Numbered from the stretch's first letter, positions 49,046 through 62,070 are shown. The stretch is 64,000 nt of DNA from Pampus argenteus (GCA_036937835.1 CM072876.1:13470501-13534500); one strand, 5' to 3'. Program-made: numbers and translations. Notes: a model not told the origin generated them from the letters alone.

Positions 49046-51451
49046 CACTCCTCCTCTATGCCTCAGTCACACTGACCGCCCCCGCCACACGTGCAGTCAA
49101 ACGCACAGTGAACATTTCCTCACCAGAAATAATAACACTGGTTGTCCTGGGGAGACATTAGAGTTTTGATATTTTTTGATTTCCAACATCATATCGAGGG
49201 GCATGGGAAGAGGCAAGCCAGCGGCTGGCCAAGATACAACATGCTCTGATGGGATTTGGGGATCTAGAGGTTAGAAAAATAGAGGTATCATCCAAGTGAG
49301 TCGCTGCGGAGCTTCACCAGTCTCTTGTAGTCTGAGTACATGCACATGTGCATGCATTCAATACACCCCCCTCCTCCTCCTCCTCCTGCTTAGGCCCAGA
49401 TCCCACTTCTGTGCTGATAGCAAGTAGAAAGAAAGTGTGATTAATTGTCAAACAGAAATCCCCCCCATACATACTGCATTCAGATGCGCATAAGGACTCT
49501 CACATGCTGAGTGTTTCTAACACGATTGAGGAGAAGAAAGCAGGATTAAAAAGCTCGATCAAACAAGTTGCTGATGCAGTGATTCACCAACAAAAACACA
49601 TTTCACCAATGCACCCGACAAGCACTGTGTCTTCCATGGCAGTAATTAAAAATAGTTATCCAGGTTGATGAATGTAGGAGTCATACAAACATGGCGGCTT
49701 TTGACAAAACTATTGTGTTGTTCTGTTATCTTTTTTCTTCTTTTCAGCCGCTTTTCTCTGTTGCAGTTGTTGTTTTTCCGAATGGAAAACGTTTTCCGCC
49801 GCAACATTCCTGCTTGTTTTTTAGATATTGTTAGATGGCGAGAACACAGGTAGCTTTTCAAAAAACGCAACTCAACCGCAGGTGGCAATAGAATATGGAG
49901 GACCGAATGATTCAATGTTAGATCAGGCTGTACAAGAAACCTTCCACCTACACTGCTACATCTTGAATGTGTGATTTAGAGTCTATTTTCTCCTCTGATT
50001 TTCTGGCTTGCTGTGACAATAGAGCTCTAGCTCCATTTGGAATAGAGGTATTGGCGAGGATGCTGGGAAGTGCCTGGGCCTGGCTTGGCAGGGTGCTACA
50101 GCAGTTAATTAAGGCTGCTGGACAGGTATTTCAGGATTAGGAGTGGGTGTGTAGAACGGACCTCTTGCATGTAGTCATCATCTTATGAGTAATAGTGGCT
50201 GTTGACACTGATTGTGTCTCCAGACATGGCCTACTAGAGTATGTGGTCGTCTCAATGCAATTAATCCGATGAGGTTATTTCTTTCTTTCTTTTTTTGCCC
50301 GTTTTGACTGACTTACATCTGATAAGTCTGATAAATCACAGGCTGACTGTTACACTATCAGCTAACTATGACACTCTTATCTATGTTTTGTTTTCTTGTG
50401 ATCACAAATGTTCTTATTTGGGCATAGCGGGATTATTCATCATCATAAGAGATTTCACAATGAAGACAAACTAGATTGTAGTTATTTTTAAAATGTCAAC
50501 AGACTGCTGATGACAAAATGTAAAAAGCATTACAAATAAAATAAAAAATAGATGAGAAGAAAACAACCTTATGACCTAAAATGAAACTAAACCCTTTTAG
50601 GGTAGAAAGTAGAGCATTTATTTATCTAGAATTGTTGATTTATTTATTTATTTTTCTGTTGAGTAGGTGAAGATGAAAACAAAGGTTAAGAGTTTGGATA
50701 TTGGACTTACATTAGTAAACTGCAAATAAATGTTAACTCTCCATTTCTACTGGGTGTGCAAATAAAGCAATGTTAACATTGCCAGCCTTTGCTTGTCAGC
50801 TTGTCGTCAAATTATTCAAAATAACATTGATATTTATAATAACTTTAACTTAATTACTAATTATTTATTTATTTACTTATTTTCCACCATTTTCCACAAG
50901 CGCTATGTGTGACTGGCCCAAACACAACAATTGCAGTGTTTTAGTTGGTAAAAGTTGCTGCTAAAAAGGAAGATAGTTGGAAAGTTGGCATTAAAAGTGA
51001 GTGTGGGTGAATTATTGATGAAATGTTTTTCTTTGTGAACTTAATCAGACTGTAGATTTATATTCAGAAGTAGGCATCCTTCATTTTTTTAGTATAGTTG
51101 TTCCATAATATTAGACACAGACAATGCATCAGCGAACCTCCGTATTGACCGAACTGTACAAATCAAAGCTTGTATGGTGTAAAGGTCAAGGGAATTCAGC
51201 TCCTGTGTGAACATGAATGAACTCACTGTATTTATCAGAGTGCTTGTCTGTCTCTCTCCTCCCTTCTGACTCTCTCATGTATAGATGCAGTTATATCACC
51301 CCAACTCCCCAACTTACACTCATTTATACACCCAAACACTAACACACACACACACACACACATACACAAACACAAACACCATCTGGCTGACTGTCAGACA
51401 GCTGCAAGACCTGAGGTAATGTGGTCAATGATTGTATTTCAGAAAGTCATA

Positions 51452-51490
51452 ATGATGATGATAATGATGATGATGATGATGATGATGATG
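51452..51490. repeat. (ATG)n microsatellite
   Basis: ATG/GAT trinucleotide repeat with one interruption. It gives a spurious poly-Asp ORF on the plus strand. Confidence 0.95.
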
Positions 51491-52263
51491 GTCACCATAG
51501 AACTCCTTCGGGTGTACACACACATATACATATATATATAGATATATGTCTGTGTGTGTGTGTGTGTGTACATGCGTGGGTGAGGTGTCAGTGTGCAAGT
51601 TGACTTGTTATTTTGTACGTGTGTCTGTGTGTCACTCAGCCTTGTGATAGATACTGAGCTGTCATATCTGTCAACAGTTCCACATGCATATTCATCATTA
51701 TGCTAATTTCACCCAAAGAGCTTTAATGAGTTCACATTAACAACTCAGATGAGATGTGATGAACAAAAGCTTTGCAGCTATTTTTTTTTTTTTTTCACCC
51801 TGTAATACTTACTGAGAAAACCCCACCACTCATTACTAGTGGGTATAAGCTATTCAAGTAAGTATACAAGTTAGTTTAATAAAAGTGACCACCAGGTATC
51901 AATTACATGATACTGTGGTAAGTGCTAGTTCTTTTCATTATTGCATAAGTACTTCCTATATAACACAAATGACTCATCATGACACGTTTATGTGCCGCAC
52001 ATACTGAAGGCTGCCTTTGACAGATGAGATGGGCCGTAGAACAAGAGTGGAGTGAATCTGTCATCTAGTGGTCAAACCAGGAAGTGACAAAGCTTTCTGG
52101 TGTAACGCTTACCAGAACATCAATTGCCTCACTTTATATGTGATTTGCCATATATTAATATACTGTATATGGATAGGATTGGGTTGTATGACAATATAAT
52201 ATATAATGATATATATATTAAATATAGGCTACATGAAGTTAAAATATGCATTAGCCTGGTTAC

Positions 52264-52290
52264 ATATATATATATATATATATATATATC
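52264..52290. repeat. (TA)13 microsatellite
   Basis: TA dinucleotide tract in the intergenic region. Confidence 0.95.
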
Positions 52291-53493
52291 TTAGATAAAT
52301 ACAATAAAAATGGTTAAACAAACATTTTTCACATTTCCACACCAGCTGTATAGATAATTTATAGTATTCTATTTGACCATTTATCTTTAGGATGTTTGAT
52401 GTTAATGTATAACATATGCACAGTCTACAATCCACTGTTCTGTTTCTTTGTGTTGTTAACCTAAGCAAGAAGACACCGTGGCACAGAGTCATATATCTGC
52501 AAGTACTTACTCATAATCATCTGAATCATCTTCTCTCCAAGAATAACATGTTGCATTGTACATGTTGCATGTAATATATTTCCACAAATACAATTAAAGT
52601 AGTCTAAAAGAAAGAGAGGGAAGAAAAAAAAAACTGTTCTCGAAAACAACACAGATACATTGTGTATCTAGAGGTTAGTCCAGAACGTCATTCAATACAA
52701 CATACTGCCATTTCACACATTGCACACGTTTAACAAGTGTTTTCAAATAGCATTTAGTAATAATATAGTTGCAAAAGAAATGTAGCCAAAGTTAGTTCTA
52801 AGATGTTCATTCTCTGTAAGTCTCCGACAGGCAACTCTGGTCAAATGCTATACTTGTATCAGTTGTGTCAGCTGATTATTAACTTCATTGAAGTTGCAAT
52901 AAAAGAAAGAGAAAGAAGAGTGAATCACATGCAAAACTCTCACTTGTCCCTTGTTAAGTCTCCAGGAAAAAAAAAAAGAAAAAAAGAAATGGCATCTCCA
53001 CTGGACTCGGTACAAAACAGTGAGAAAAGGACATAATGACCAAGACATTCAAACCATCTATATCACTGTGGACATGTTTATACAGCCTCCTAATGGTAAT
53101 ACATTAAATTCATGGTGTATGCTCATGAACCGAAATTTGAATAAACCTGATATGTACATGCGATGGGCAGTTATCAAAGTATCCGTGCTATAGGATACTG
53201 TCTGCTATAAAGAAAGATTATAAAATGATGGTCAATATCTTCTGCCTTGTTTCTACAAGGAAATTAAATCATTTAGTTCTTAATGTTTCCAGAAGTTAAC
53301 CACTTAACTGCAAAATTATTATAGTGTTTGCATTTGCATGGAAACAGTGAAAGAAAAATGATGAAAATGGCTGCATATATTTAGAATACTTTCATACTTT
53401 TTAAGATAGCCGTTGCAGCTGCATTTACCACCAAAACATTTCAAAAGAAAAGAAAAAAAACAGTGTACTGGTGTGACTGAGCACCTCTCCAGC

Positions 53494-53520
53494 GTGTGTG
53501 TGTGTGTGTGTTGTGTGTGT
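53494..53520. repeat. GT microsatellite
   Basis: GT tract with one interruption, about 0.8 kb downstream of the rab15 stop codon and possibly within its 3' UTR. Confidence 0.9.
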
Positions 53521-54114
53521 GCTGCACCCTCTTGTGGGAATTTCTTTCACTACATCTAATGGATTGAATGGTTAAAAGTCCGGTGAGTGTATCAGTGCTA
53601 ATAAACACATAAAAGAAAAAATACTCAAGAGGTGAATGAAGGCCAAATATAATCAGTCATATTGTTGTTGTACAAGGCACCCAGCCCTGTGATTAATATC
53701 AGAGACAGCGCTTGAAAAAAAAAAAAAAAAGTGATAAACAACATTGTGAAAAGTTTCAAGTCAGTGTTGGACAATTCCAAGTCATTCCCTATCCTATACA
53801 TCAGGAATACTGTACAAATTGTGGAACGGAAAAAAAAAAACAATTGAACCTTACAGCTCAGTAAGTGGCTTTGTATTTTAGTTTTTTCAACTGGATGCAG
53901 ATTCCTGGCTGGTAGTGGACAGGGATTGCGTATAGTTACATCAAAGACACACTTAGCAAGAATTAGTGCTTTAGACAATGAACATTCTGTCTCCACGAGG
54001 AAAACCTTGACATTTTTGACCTTCAGTTGGTTAATTCACCACACACTTGGCACTTTGTGGCAAAAATGTCTCCACTTTTGTCCTTGAAACTGCTCTCGAA
54101 TGGCTCATTAGCAT

Positions 54115-54217
54115 TTTATTTTTATTTTTACTTTTTTTTTGGGCGCTGCTCCTTGAAAGCGAGGCGCATACCGTATAGCTGGTATCAAAATTATAGCTAT
54201 AGGCGTGCCTCTTTATT
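54115..54217 (-). terminator. rab15: Candidate rab15 polyadenylation signals
   Basis: On the minus strand, AATAAA hexamers occur at 54217-54212 (about 90 nt after the stop), 54126-54121 and 54120-54115. Which one is used is unknown, and a longer 3' UTR using more distal signals is quite possible. Confidence 0.35.
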
Positions 54218-54307
54218 TCAGTAAATACAAAAGAAGATGCATTTTTTTTCCCCCAAAGAGTGTGCAAAGTATCTGGTGAAGATTCAACTTAAATTCATGT
54301 GAGCTCT

Positions 54308-54469
54308 TTAACACCAGCAGCCTTTGTGTTGGTCACCGGCCGCGCTGTCACAGAGTCCCTCCTCTTCCTCCAGAGCAGTGAGATTAAGCTCGTCGTTCAC
54401 GGACATCCGGAGAAGATCCAGGTCCTTTTTATTGGCTGCCAGCACCTGCTCAGCCAGTCGTGTGAAAGT
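54308..54469 (-). CDS. rab15: rab15 coding exon 7
   Basis: 162 bp including TAA at 54310-54308; acceptor TTCAAG ending at 54470. It encodes TFTRLAEQVLAANKKDLDLL, an acidic LEEEEG segment and the terminal CWC prenylation motif (residues 161-213). Confidence 0.94.
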   Translation of the reverse strand, partial: TFTRLAEQVLAANKKDLDLLRMSVNDELNLTALEEEEGLCDSAAGDQHKGCWC

Positions 54470-57400
54470 CTTGAAGGGAAACAGAGCCACAGATGGATGA
54501 TCACTTATCAAATCACTTCCTCCCCTTATATAATTATGGCTGCATTGATTTGATCTTGTTATTTTGTGTGTGTGTGTGTGTGTGTCTCTCAATGTCACCT
54601 CACCTCTGTTATGTTATGGTTGGTGAAGGCACTTGTTTCAAAGAAGTCCATTCCATAAGCTTTGGCTAGCTGAAAGAGAGATGAACAGTGATGACAACAA
54701 CAATATTTCACTTTCCTAAAAACAAAGTGGAAAATATTTGGCAACGGGAGGAGACACATTAGTCAGCCTTTGTCTTTACAGACTGGAGACTCCTGACTGA
54801 CTGAAACTGCTCTAGTCCCTAAAGATTACAAGCATACATAGGCTCCTAAATTCTGCTTGCAAACATGCTGCATCACTACAAGAGCGTTTGTTATGATTAA
54901 GCCTTTGCTTAATGATTCAGCTTGTTGAAAACTTAACTGAGCGAAACGTTCAACCGTTGACCCACCTTGATACCTTGCTCCGTGGCCACCTGCCTCTTGT
55001 CCACCTCATCTGACTTGTTCCCTACGAGGATCTTCTGGACCGTGTCTGGAGCATACTGCAGAGGTTCGTCATGTGAATATGAAGGAAATATAATATACAG
55101 ATAAAGAGAAAACAGAAACAGATTTAAAGAGAAAGAGAGGAGGAGAGAGGAGGGGGGGAGAGAACACAGAAGCGACAGTGCTCAGGAAATGAGACCAAGA
55201 TTAAAAGTAAGTGGGAAGTGTGCCAAGATCAATAGAGCTTATATACGGACAGACCTCTCAGGGAAATTAGTACATAATGACTAAATTAATAGAATAAAAT
55301 CATCTGGGAAATGACAGAGGGAAGCACGGCAGACAGGAATGCTTCAACTCAAAACCAATAGAAGAGGAAAGAATGTGTTCTCGTCTCACGTCTGATATTT
55401 ATGGCTACACATTTAACAAATACGATGACAGGTATTTGAAAATAAAGATGGAACATAATAAGCGCAGCATCCGTCAAGCCAAAGCATATTGCACCGTGTC
55501 AGACTTTGGTTCTTTTTCAACCTTTGCGGCTTTCTGCACAATAAGTGCTTTTGTCAGTTTTGCCCTTTCCAACATGCGGAGAGAAAAAAAAATAAATCCT
55601 GTTGATTTTCCACTGTGCCTGATATATCGATTTTTCTAAAAAATCCCCTAATCTCTGTGACTCACCTCATCCACGTCACTGGCCCACTTCATGATGTGTT
55701 GGAACGATCGCTCACTCGTGATATCGTACACCAGGAAGATTCCCTGAAGAGTGATAATCAAAGATGTAAAAAGCAGATGAGAACATGTTTATTTTTAATA
55801 AAGCTTTAGAGAAAATCTTTCCTGAGATTTGTAGATGCCATGCACAGAGCTGCATTTTAAAATCAATCCGTTATCATTGATATATCAATCATTGATATTT
55901 GTATTGTATAAAAGCAATGTATTTTACATGGTATGCCATTGGCTGGATGAAGACATCTACTGAAATGCTTTAAAAACACAAAACAGGACACTTTATTTTC
56001 TCCTATTTCATTAGCAGTCTCTGGTAAATAGAAAACCCAATTTAACCTCTTCATCAGCCTAAAGCAAAGTAAACTGCGTGCACACTGCAACTCTAAGGGG
56101 TGTGGCAGCTGTTTTTTTGCAGGATAACAAGCAGCCACATCCTCTAAAAGAGATCTGAGGGGAAATGAAGTCTTAAATATGAAAAACAACACAGCTACAA
56201 CAGCACTGATGTAGTGAGACAGGAGGTTATATCATCTCTACTGTGGTCTCATGAATGAAAACCATCATCCTACAAATCCTTTTACAATCTTATATTGAGG
56301 GTTTAAAGCTGCTGTATGCAGCAACTTTGATACAGATCCCTTATTCATCAACCTAAATGGCTTATCACTATATGAAGTGGTGTCGAGTTATTTATGAAGC
56401 TGTAACAAATTTCATTTCCAGATGTAATATGTTATGCTACTTCGAAGTAATAATATTACATTAATTAATGAGTGTAATGTGAATCAATAGAGGAAACTAC
56501 CTGTGCTCGTCTGTAGTACTGTTTAGTGATGGTCTGGTATCTTTCCTGGCCTGCAGTGTCCCTGAAAAGACAACAAACACGTACACACAGATACATTAAT
56601 AAGATTATAGATGACATATGGTCAATTAAACATCCATAAATGATTATAGCTACAGCCCCTTTATCAGAAATAAACACGTGTAATATCTACTAATCTTGAT
56701 AATTCTCCCAACATCCATTATCTTACCATATCTGTATCCGCACTTTGATACCATCTATTACTAGTGTCTTCATTTTGAAGTCCACGCCTGCAAGAGACAG
56801 AAGGTATGGTTAGGAAACACAAATATTACATTTGTCCCAAATGATGGGTGCACTTCCCACACAGTGAATGACTGAAATGATTTAAACCCAGCATGTCTCC
56901 TGCAGACAGGAATTACCAGCATCTACTGCAGCTCTGTAACATCACAGAGGGCATTAACACAACGAGAGTCACATCATCCCTGTATCATCAGCCTCTTAGA
57001 AGATTGGGCTAATGATCCAGTGAGTCCTCGTTTAGTTCTCCGCATCGATCACATGGGAGGTGAAATAAAGGGAGAAGGGAGTAGATGACAAGGAGGTGAA
57101 GCGAGGTGGGGAGAACAAGTCGCTCACAATGTTTGGTTTTGAATGCTGGCGCAGATATTTGTGGACAGAAGTCATGTTGTGTTGACCACAATACTAACAA
57201 AACATTTCAAGCTTACCTGTCTGACATTCAGTCAAAATGACGAAAAAAATTAGAAGCAGATTTGAATATAAATGTTCTTTTTCTCTGTCCTTGTTTTTTC
57301 ATGACCGTCTCCTCAGCCTAATGCACTGAAGTCGATCAAAAGTGAAACCACAGGGTCCTATAGACCACTGATCCCTAAGAAATCAATTAACGGTTCATCC

Positions 57401-60400
57401 CAATTAACCTAACACTCAATACCCACGTGTCGCGCTCAGGGAAAGAGTCCGATCGATTCGCATAACTGGAAGAACTGTCGTTTGTGGTTATAGCTGCTTT
57501 TCTGCATTTCTACAAGGTCAGTATTCCAACAGACTGACACAAGGGAACGACTGTCAGATGTATTATAGTTGGCCCCGGATGATTTTAAAACTAAATGTTT
57601 GCTGAGAACAAGCTGGAGTCAAGCGAAGGCTGCTTCTCGTTGACGAGACAGTGTGAGCGGTGGGGCAGCCTTTGACTACAGAGCATTCAGAACAAGACTA
57701 AGGGAAAGGTCAGCATCACAATCAGCGGCTTGTTTTGCCTGAGGCTTGAGAGGAGAGAGAGAAGACTTAATGAAAGAGAAGCCGTCTTCCTGTGTCATTA
57801 TCCAGCTATATTAGTACTGTATTACTGTAAGCTCCAGTCAGAAGTCATCCATGCAAACAGTGATGATTTAAACATTAAATGCAGATATAGACTGATAGAT
57901 TCTCCAGCTGTACAGTGGGTGTCTAAAGTAAGGTGCTGGATAAAATCAAAGGGCTTTTTAAGAAAAGACGACACAGGCGAGTCTGTGTTTGGAGAAAACC
58001 AAACGATGGCTAAAACCAGGTGAGGTGCAAACCACAGTGCAAACACTGCCCGACGACGATAGACACAAAGGACTGATGCTGTTCTGAAGGAAAATAGAGG
58101 TTTGATATTCCGATTTTATGGGGTGTTTCCGTTATTTGGTCCACCCTACACTACATCAGAAGTCACATCCGCATACGGAAATTGTGCAGACAGTCATAAA
58201 TGTCACTGAAGAGCCATGTATATGCAAAAATTGTTGCATTCTGTAAAATTACTGCAAAAAAGAAAAAGAAAAAAAAAACTTACACATTACAAATTTGAAG
58301 AATAATTCTGCAAGTAAAGTTTAAAGAAATAATCAAATCCTCGATAATGAAAGCAAGTTGGGAAAAGATTCATTCAACATCTTCCCCTCAGAGGGAACTG
58401 TAACAATAGAGGTGAGCCCAATGTGCACAATCTGAGAGACAGCAGTTCATTTAACATGGCAGCATTTCACAATCCGCAGAGTGAAAGCCATGTAAAATCT
58501 AATGGGTACACACCGAAGACTGACTCGACTAATTACCAGGATGACTGTTTCCGACTACGGAGGACGGATTAGGCGGTGACATGTGTCAGTGTGCTGTAGG
58601 TAACGGTGACAGGCTCACTAATGGATAGACGGATGGATGCTCTGGTACTGACACAAATTCACTGGGGAAATGGTCTGTCATCAGTGACAATGATAACCAG
58701 CAGAGGACAGCCGACAACCGTCAACAGCTGTTGCCTTTAGGTCAAGGCAAAAGACAAACTTTCTTTTCTGATGATGAACTTGTCATCAATCTGTACTGAA
58801 CAACTGAACAACGGAAATTAAAACACACAAAAACTTGCCAGGTCAATATATTGTAGAAGTATAATAACAAGCTAATAAGCAGGTGGATATTGCTCTACAG
58901 AAATGCCAAATCTACAGTATGTATTTGTAATTTTGAAAACGGTGTCGTCATTATATAGGTTGACCACTAGAGGGCACTGATGAGTTTTTAAAAATATATA
59001 GTGTATACATCTGACGCAATTCTCTAAAAAGCGTTAACCTGGCTCTGTCAGAGATTAATAAACGTGGCCTATCATCACCTCTAAAACACCTCGTCCACCA
59101 CCTTCTGGTTGTGTGCTATATATCTTGGCTGAACCGAAAAAAACAATTAGAACTTCCTTCGTAGATTTCATGTTCCTAGAAAGCCGAGGAAAAGTCAAGG
59201 CAATGGCAACACCATTGATTTCAATGGCAACTGCTTTACGAGGGGATCAGCGTCTGCGGTGGCTGTGATCCATGCCTGGCCCCTTTAGACTAATGAGCTC
59301 GTCTAGCGGTGTGGCGGGTCGAGTGTGTGACCAGGTCGTCACCGTTACAACACTGGGATCACCAACACGAGGACAGCTGCTTATTGAGCTATGATATAGG
59401 GCAAGGCCGGGCTCATATTTTATAGGTGTAGCGACAGCAGGGAGCTCTGAAGACGAGACCGCCGAGGTAACAGTGGAGGAAGATTAAACTCAGCAGTGTG
59501 ACTGAACGCTATTACTAAATCATCTCTACAGCTGCTCTATGCCAGAGAAATGTGCACTCTGGGGCCCAGGTAAAAGTCTTATGAGGAACAGTGACCTGCT
59601 AAAATGAAATGGGGATGTTAGTAGATAGATTAAGATAAGATTTGTCCTACTACAATGATTTTTGGACTACTTTGATTGTTATTGATTTGTATTTAAAAAA
59701 AAAGGATGTGGACAGAGTTTTTATTTCTCTGTGGATTAAAGAAATCTCAAATTCTCTCGATTCGTCTCTCTTTTCCTCGCGTGGGGAAATTCTTTGACCC
59801 AATGGACACACACTCAAGCTGTCCTTTACTTCTGAAACTGCACGCGGATAAAATACGTACATTTCCTGTAGCCTGTAAAGACCATTTATCGTATCAGTTG
59901 AAAGGATTTGCATTGAGCTGAATCCGTTGAATGCCAAAAAAAAGTATTTGCCAGCCAGGAAAATGCCATGTTGACGATGAATGCGCCTTGTTTCCTGCTC
60001 AATTAGAGCACAGGGGGAAGAAAACACAACTCTGGAAACAATGAATACTCGTGACAAGCTACTTATGTGTACTTTAGTTCCAGTTAAGAATTAATAATGC
60101 CTTAGTGCACAAAGTGAGTTCTCTGACTTTGGGATGAACTGGAGCTGTAGCTGTGAGCCAGACTTCATCAGCGCTCCACCTCTCTAACACTCTTATGGCT
60201 GAATAGGAGCAGCCAGGTTCCACAATCTGAAAACAAAAGCATCATGTTAAAGTGGACACAGGTCTAGAGTTTTTTTTTAATTTTGAGCATTTACTGTAAT
60301 ATATTGGCATGATTTACAGTTAAAACTCCTTATTTATCTTAAACCGGCCCTTTACGCAGTGTATGGGTGTCCATACACTGTATGAATATCTATTTAATGT

Positions 60401-60734
60401 CACACTTTTAGCTGATAACTTTCAGTATCAGATTTTTGTGTTTGCATAGCAACGGGAGATGTCGGGAGATTCTTCCTCTGATTAAAGAATGACAGCTTTT
60501 TATTCCCTGATGTTTATGGGAAATACTTGAGGAGCTTTGCTGAATAAAAGCGTCCATGGGTGACAGGTCCCAGCAGTTTTTAAGAGAAAAGAAAATGAAC
60601 TGGACTGTAAGGAGACCTGGTGAATAATAGAGCTTCCCATGAGGGGGTCACATGGGAGAGAATTTATATCCCTCTGTCACTGTGAAGGTTGGGAAATTAT
60701 TTATTGATCCTTCACAGGAGAGCACTGATGGCGG

Positions 60735-60775
<41 letters not shown>

Positions 60776-62070
60776 GTTGGACTTTGTTGGCTTGTTTAGT
60801 CTGAGGAGAACAGAGTGAAATATCGCAGGCTCATGAAAGACCTCCCTGCCTTCCTCAAACTATCAAAGCCCAAACTATCACATATCTGGACTTCACCACC
60901 TGCACCAACACAAGAGCCTCATTTCTGGTGCAATGCAACAAAAGTGCAAAAAAAAGCACTGTAGACAAAGTTTCAACATGCACATCACACTGCATGAAGC
61001 TTTCAGAGAAGAGAAAGGCCTGCAAAGTATGACAGTCGCTCTACACGGGAAAAAAAAAGGTTTCCTGTACATATATATACCGTAGGTGCATGACTTAAAT
61101 AAACTGAAAACAATATCAGAAAGTGGTTGCTTCGTCAAAAATAGGAGCTTCCTGGCAGAAAATATAACTAATACAAAGCACACACACACACACACGGATA
61201 CACATACACACAGGAAAGACAGCGGCCAGTCACCACAGAAGAAGATTTCTCCTCACCTCAAAGTAAAGTCTTCCCTACTACGGAGGAAGATTCATGAAGA
61301 ATGGTAGGAAGACACATTTTTAGTTTTAGCATTGTCACAGATATTTGTGGCATAATAATGACCACAGAAAACTTCCCGTTCACTAAGAGATCAGGCGTTT
61401 TCTACACTGTAAGGACCCTCTTTGTATAAAATGTTATCGTTTGCACTGAGATAAGATTTTTATATACAATTTCATGGCTCATTAGAGGGGCAATGAGCTG
61501 TCATGCATGAGTTAAGAAATAAAGGAATCAGGAATCACTTAGAAAAGTATGCCTTGGCTGTTATTTTGTATGGCACTTGGCTGCACTGTCAGTGCCAAGT
61601 ACTGATAGTTGGTAAACTCATCTGCTGCCAAGTGTTGGATCCTTCTCCTCAGGGCTTCCCCAACCAATGCAATCACCTGCTTTTTTCTCTCTCTCTCTTC
61701 TTCTTCTTCTTCTTCTTCTTTATTCCACGTGCATGCACTACTCCAAAATAAACCCAAACAAAACGCCTGTTCTAATTGATCATTGTGGAATTCAGATTCA
61801 GAAAATTCAATGGCCACAGTAAAAGATGCGCAAACGACATCCATAGAAAACGCTGAAAGCCCATTTCAGACATCTGTGAGTGCTAATTAACACAAGTGAT
61901 GCGTGGAATCCGTGAAATAACTCCGGGTGGCGGTGCAGAGTCTTACCGATGGTGGAGATGTGAGACGGGTGAAATTCGTTGTCCGTGAATCTGCATAATA
62001 AACATGTTTTGCCAACCCCAGAATCTCCGAGAAGAAGGAGTCGGAAGAGCACATCGTACTGCTTAGCCAT
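54308..62070 (-). CDS. rab15: RAB15, Rab-family small GTPase (complete)
   Basis: Joined exons 62070-61947, 56787-56727, 56561-56501, 55743-55666, 55055-54966, 54669-54604 and 54469-54308 give 642 nt, or 213 residues plus TAA; human RAB15 has 212. The start MAKQYDVLFRLLLLGDSG is diagnostic. All G motifs are present: GDSGVGKT at 15-22, switch I Thr40, WDTAGQE at 62-68, NKSD at 121-124 and ETSA at 149-152. The protein ends CWC (Cys211, Cys213), a CXC double geranylgeranylation signal for membrane attachment. Mammalian RAB15 acts on early and recycling endosomes and is neuron-enriched. The ATG at 62070 has a strong context (ACACCATGG). An upstream in-frame TTG at 62091 is not a plausible start. 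The C-terminal third is more diverged from mammals than the G domain. Confidence 0.95.
54562..54586. repeat. (GT)12 microsatellite in rab15 intron 6
   Basis: GT tract within the 134-bp intron between coding exons 6 and 7, close to the exon 6 donor. Confidence 0.95.
54604..54669 (-). CDS. rab15: rab15 coding exon 6
   Basis: 66 bp (22 codons), phase 0 both ends. It encodes LAKAYGMDFFETSAFTNHNI, carrying the G5 motif ETSA (149-152) that contacts the guanine base. Confidence 0.94.
54966..55055 (-). CDS. rab15: rab15 coding exon 5
   Basis: 90 bp (30 codons), phase 0. It encodes YAPDTVQKILVGNKSDEVDK and RQVATEQGIK; NKSD (121-124) is the guanine-specificity G4 motif. Human RAB15 has NKAD at this site. 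Confidence 0.94.
55056..55665 (-). other. rab15: rab15 intron 4
   Basis: 610-bp GT-AG intron with a purine-rich stretch near 55120-55165; nothing else noted. Confidence 0.85.
55666..55743 (-). CDS. rab15: rab15 coding exon 4
   Basis: 78 bp (26 codons), phase 0. It encodes GIFLVYDITSERSFQHIMKW and ASDVDE, the RabF4 region and the following helix. Confidence 0.94.
55744..56500 (-). other. rab15: rab15 intron 3
   Basis: 757-bp GT-AG intron; no repeat or conserved element recognised. Confidence 0.85.
56501..56561 (-). CDS. rab15: rab15 coding exon 3
   Basis: 61 bp. It completes Trp62 and encodes DTAGQERYQTITKQYYRRAQ, which is the G3 motif and switch II (62-82), ending in phase 0. Confidence 0.95.
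56727..56787 (-). CDS. rab15: rab15 coding exon 2
   Basis: 61 bp with acceptor TTGCAG and donor GTAAGA. It completes Gly42 and encodes VDFKMKTLVIDGIKVRIQI, the interswitch strands. Confidence 0.95.
58115..58160. repeat. Possible DNA-transposon end fragment
   Basis: GGGGTGTTTCCGTTATTTGG followed by TCCACCC resembles the terminal sequence of common teleost DNA elements. It is short and only suggestive. Confidence 0.3.
58964..58977 (+). promoter_or_regulatory. CTCF-like core site
   Basis: CCACTAGAGGGCAC matches the vertebrate CTCF core CCASYAGRKGGCRS at every position. It lies in rab15 intron 1. Confidence 0.55.
60357..60380. repeat. Short perfect hairpin (10-bp arms)
   Basis: CAGTGTATGG and CCATACACTG flank a GTGT loop in rab15 intron 1. 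Confidence 0.85.
60738..60773. repeat. (CT)18 microsatellite
   Basis: CT dinucleotide run in rab15 intron 1. Confidence 0.95.
61178..61213. repeat. Interrupted CA microsatellite
   Basis: CA units interrupted by CGGATA and CATA in rab15 intron 1. Confidence 0.9.
61687..61721. repeat. CT/CTT compound microsatellite
   Basis: CT units followed by about nine CTT units in rab15 intron 1, some 225 bp from exon 1. Confidence 0.92.
61947..62070 (-). CDS. rab15: rab15 coding exon 1
   Basis: 124 bp from the ATG at 62070 to a GTAAGA donor after ...HISTIG. It holds the P-loop GDSGVGKT (15-22) and switch I with Thr40 (HPSHISTIG), ending in phase 1. Confidence 0.95.

Larger units (their letters stand above)
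43331..54211. other. Intergenic region between the sipa1l1 promoter and rab15
   Basis: About 11 kb without a recognised gene. It contains C14 at 43466-43479, a degenerate repeat near 44635-44810, a G28 tract at 45460-45487, a 677-bp inverted-repeat element at 46108-46784, an AT-rich palindromic cluster near 48976-49045 and several microsatellites. The rightmost part probably includes the rab15 3' UTR, whose end is not fixed. ORFs of 138 and 159 codons here show no recognisable domains. Confidence 0.7.
56788..61946 (-). other. rab15: rab15 intron 1
   Basis: 5.2-kb GT-AG intron. It contains a consensus CTCF-like site at 58964-58977, a 10-bp-arm hairpin at 60357-60380, a CT microsatellite at 60738-60773, CA repeats near 61178-61213, a CT/CTT tract at 61687-61721 and a possible transposon-end fragment near 58115-58160. 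Confidence 0.85.

Noticed and set aside
48682..49161. 159-codon plus-strand ORF
   Set aside because: It runs through CA and AT microsatellites, encoding His-Thr and Tyr-Ile strings, with no domain, splice or promoter support.
52062..52077. Second CTCF-like site in reverse orientation
   Set aside because: It departs from the core at a key GGC position, so it is too weak to list as a feature.
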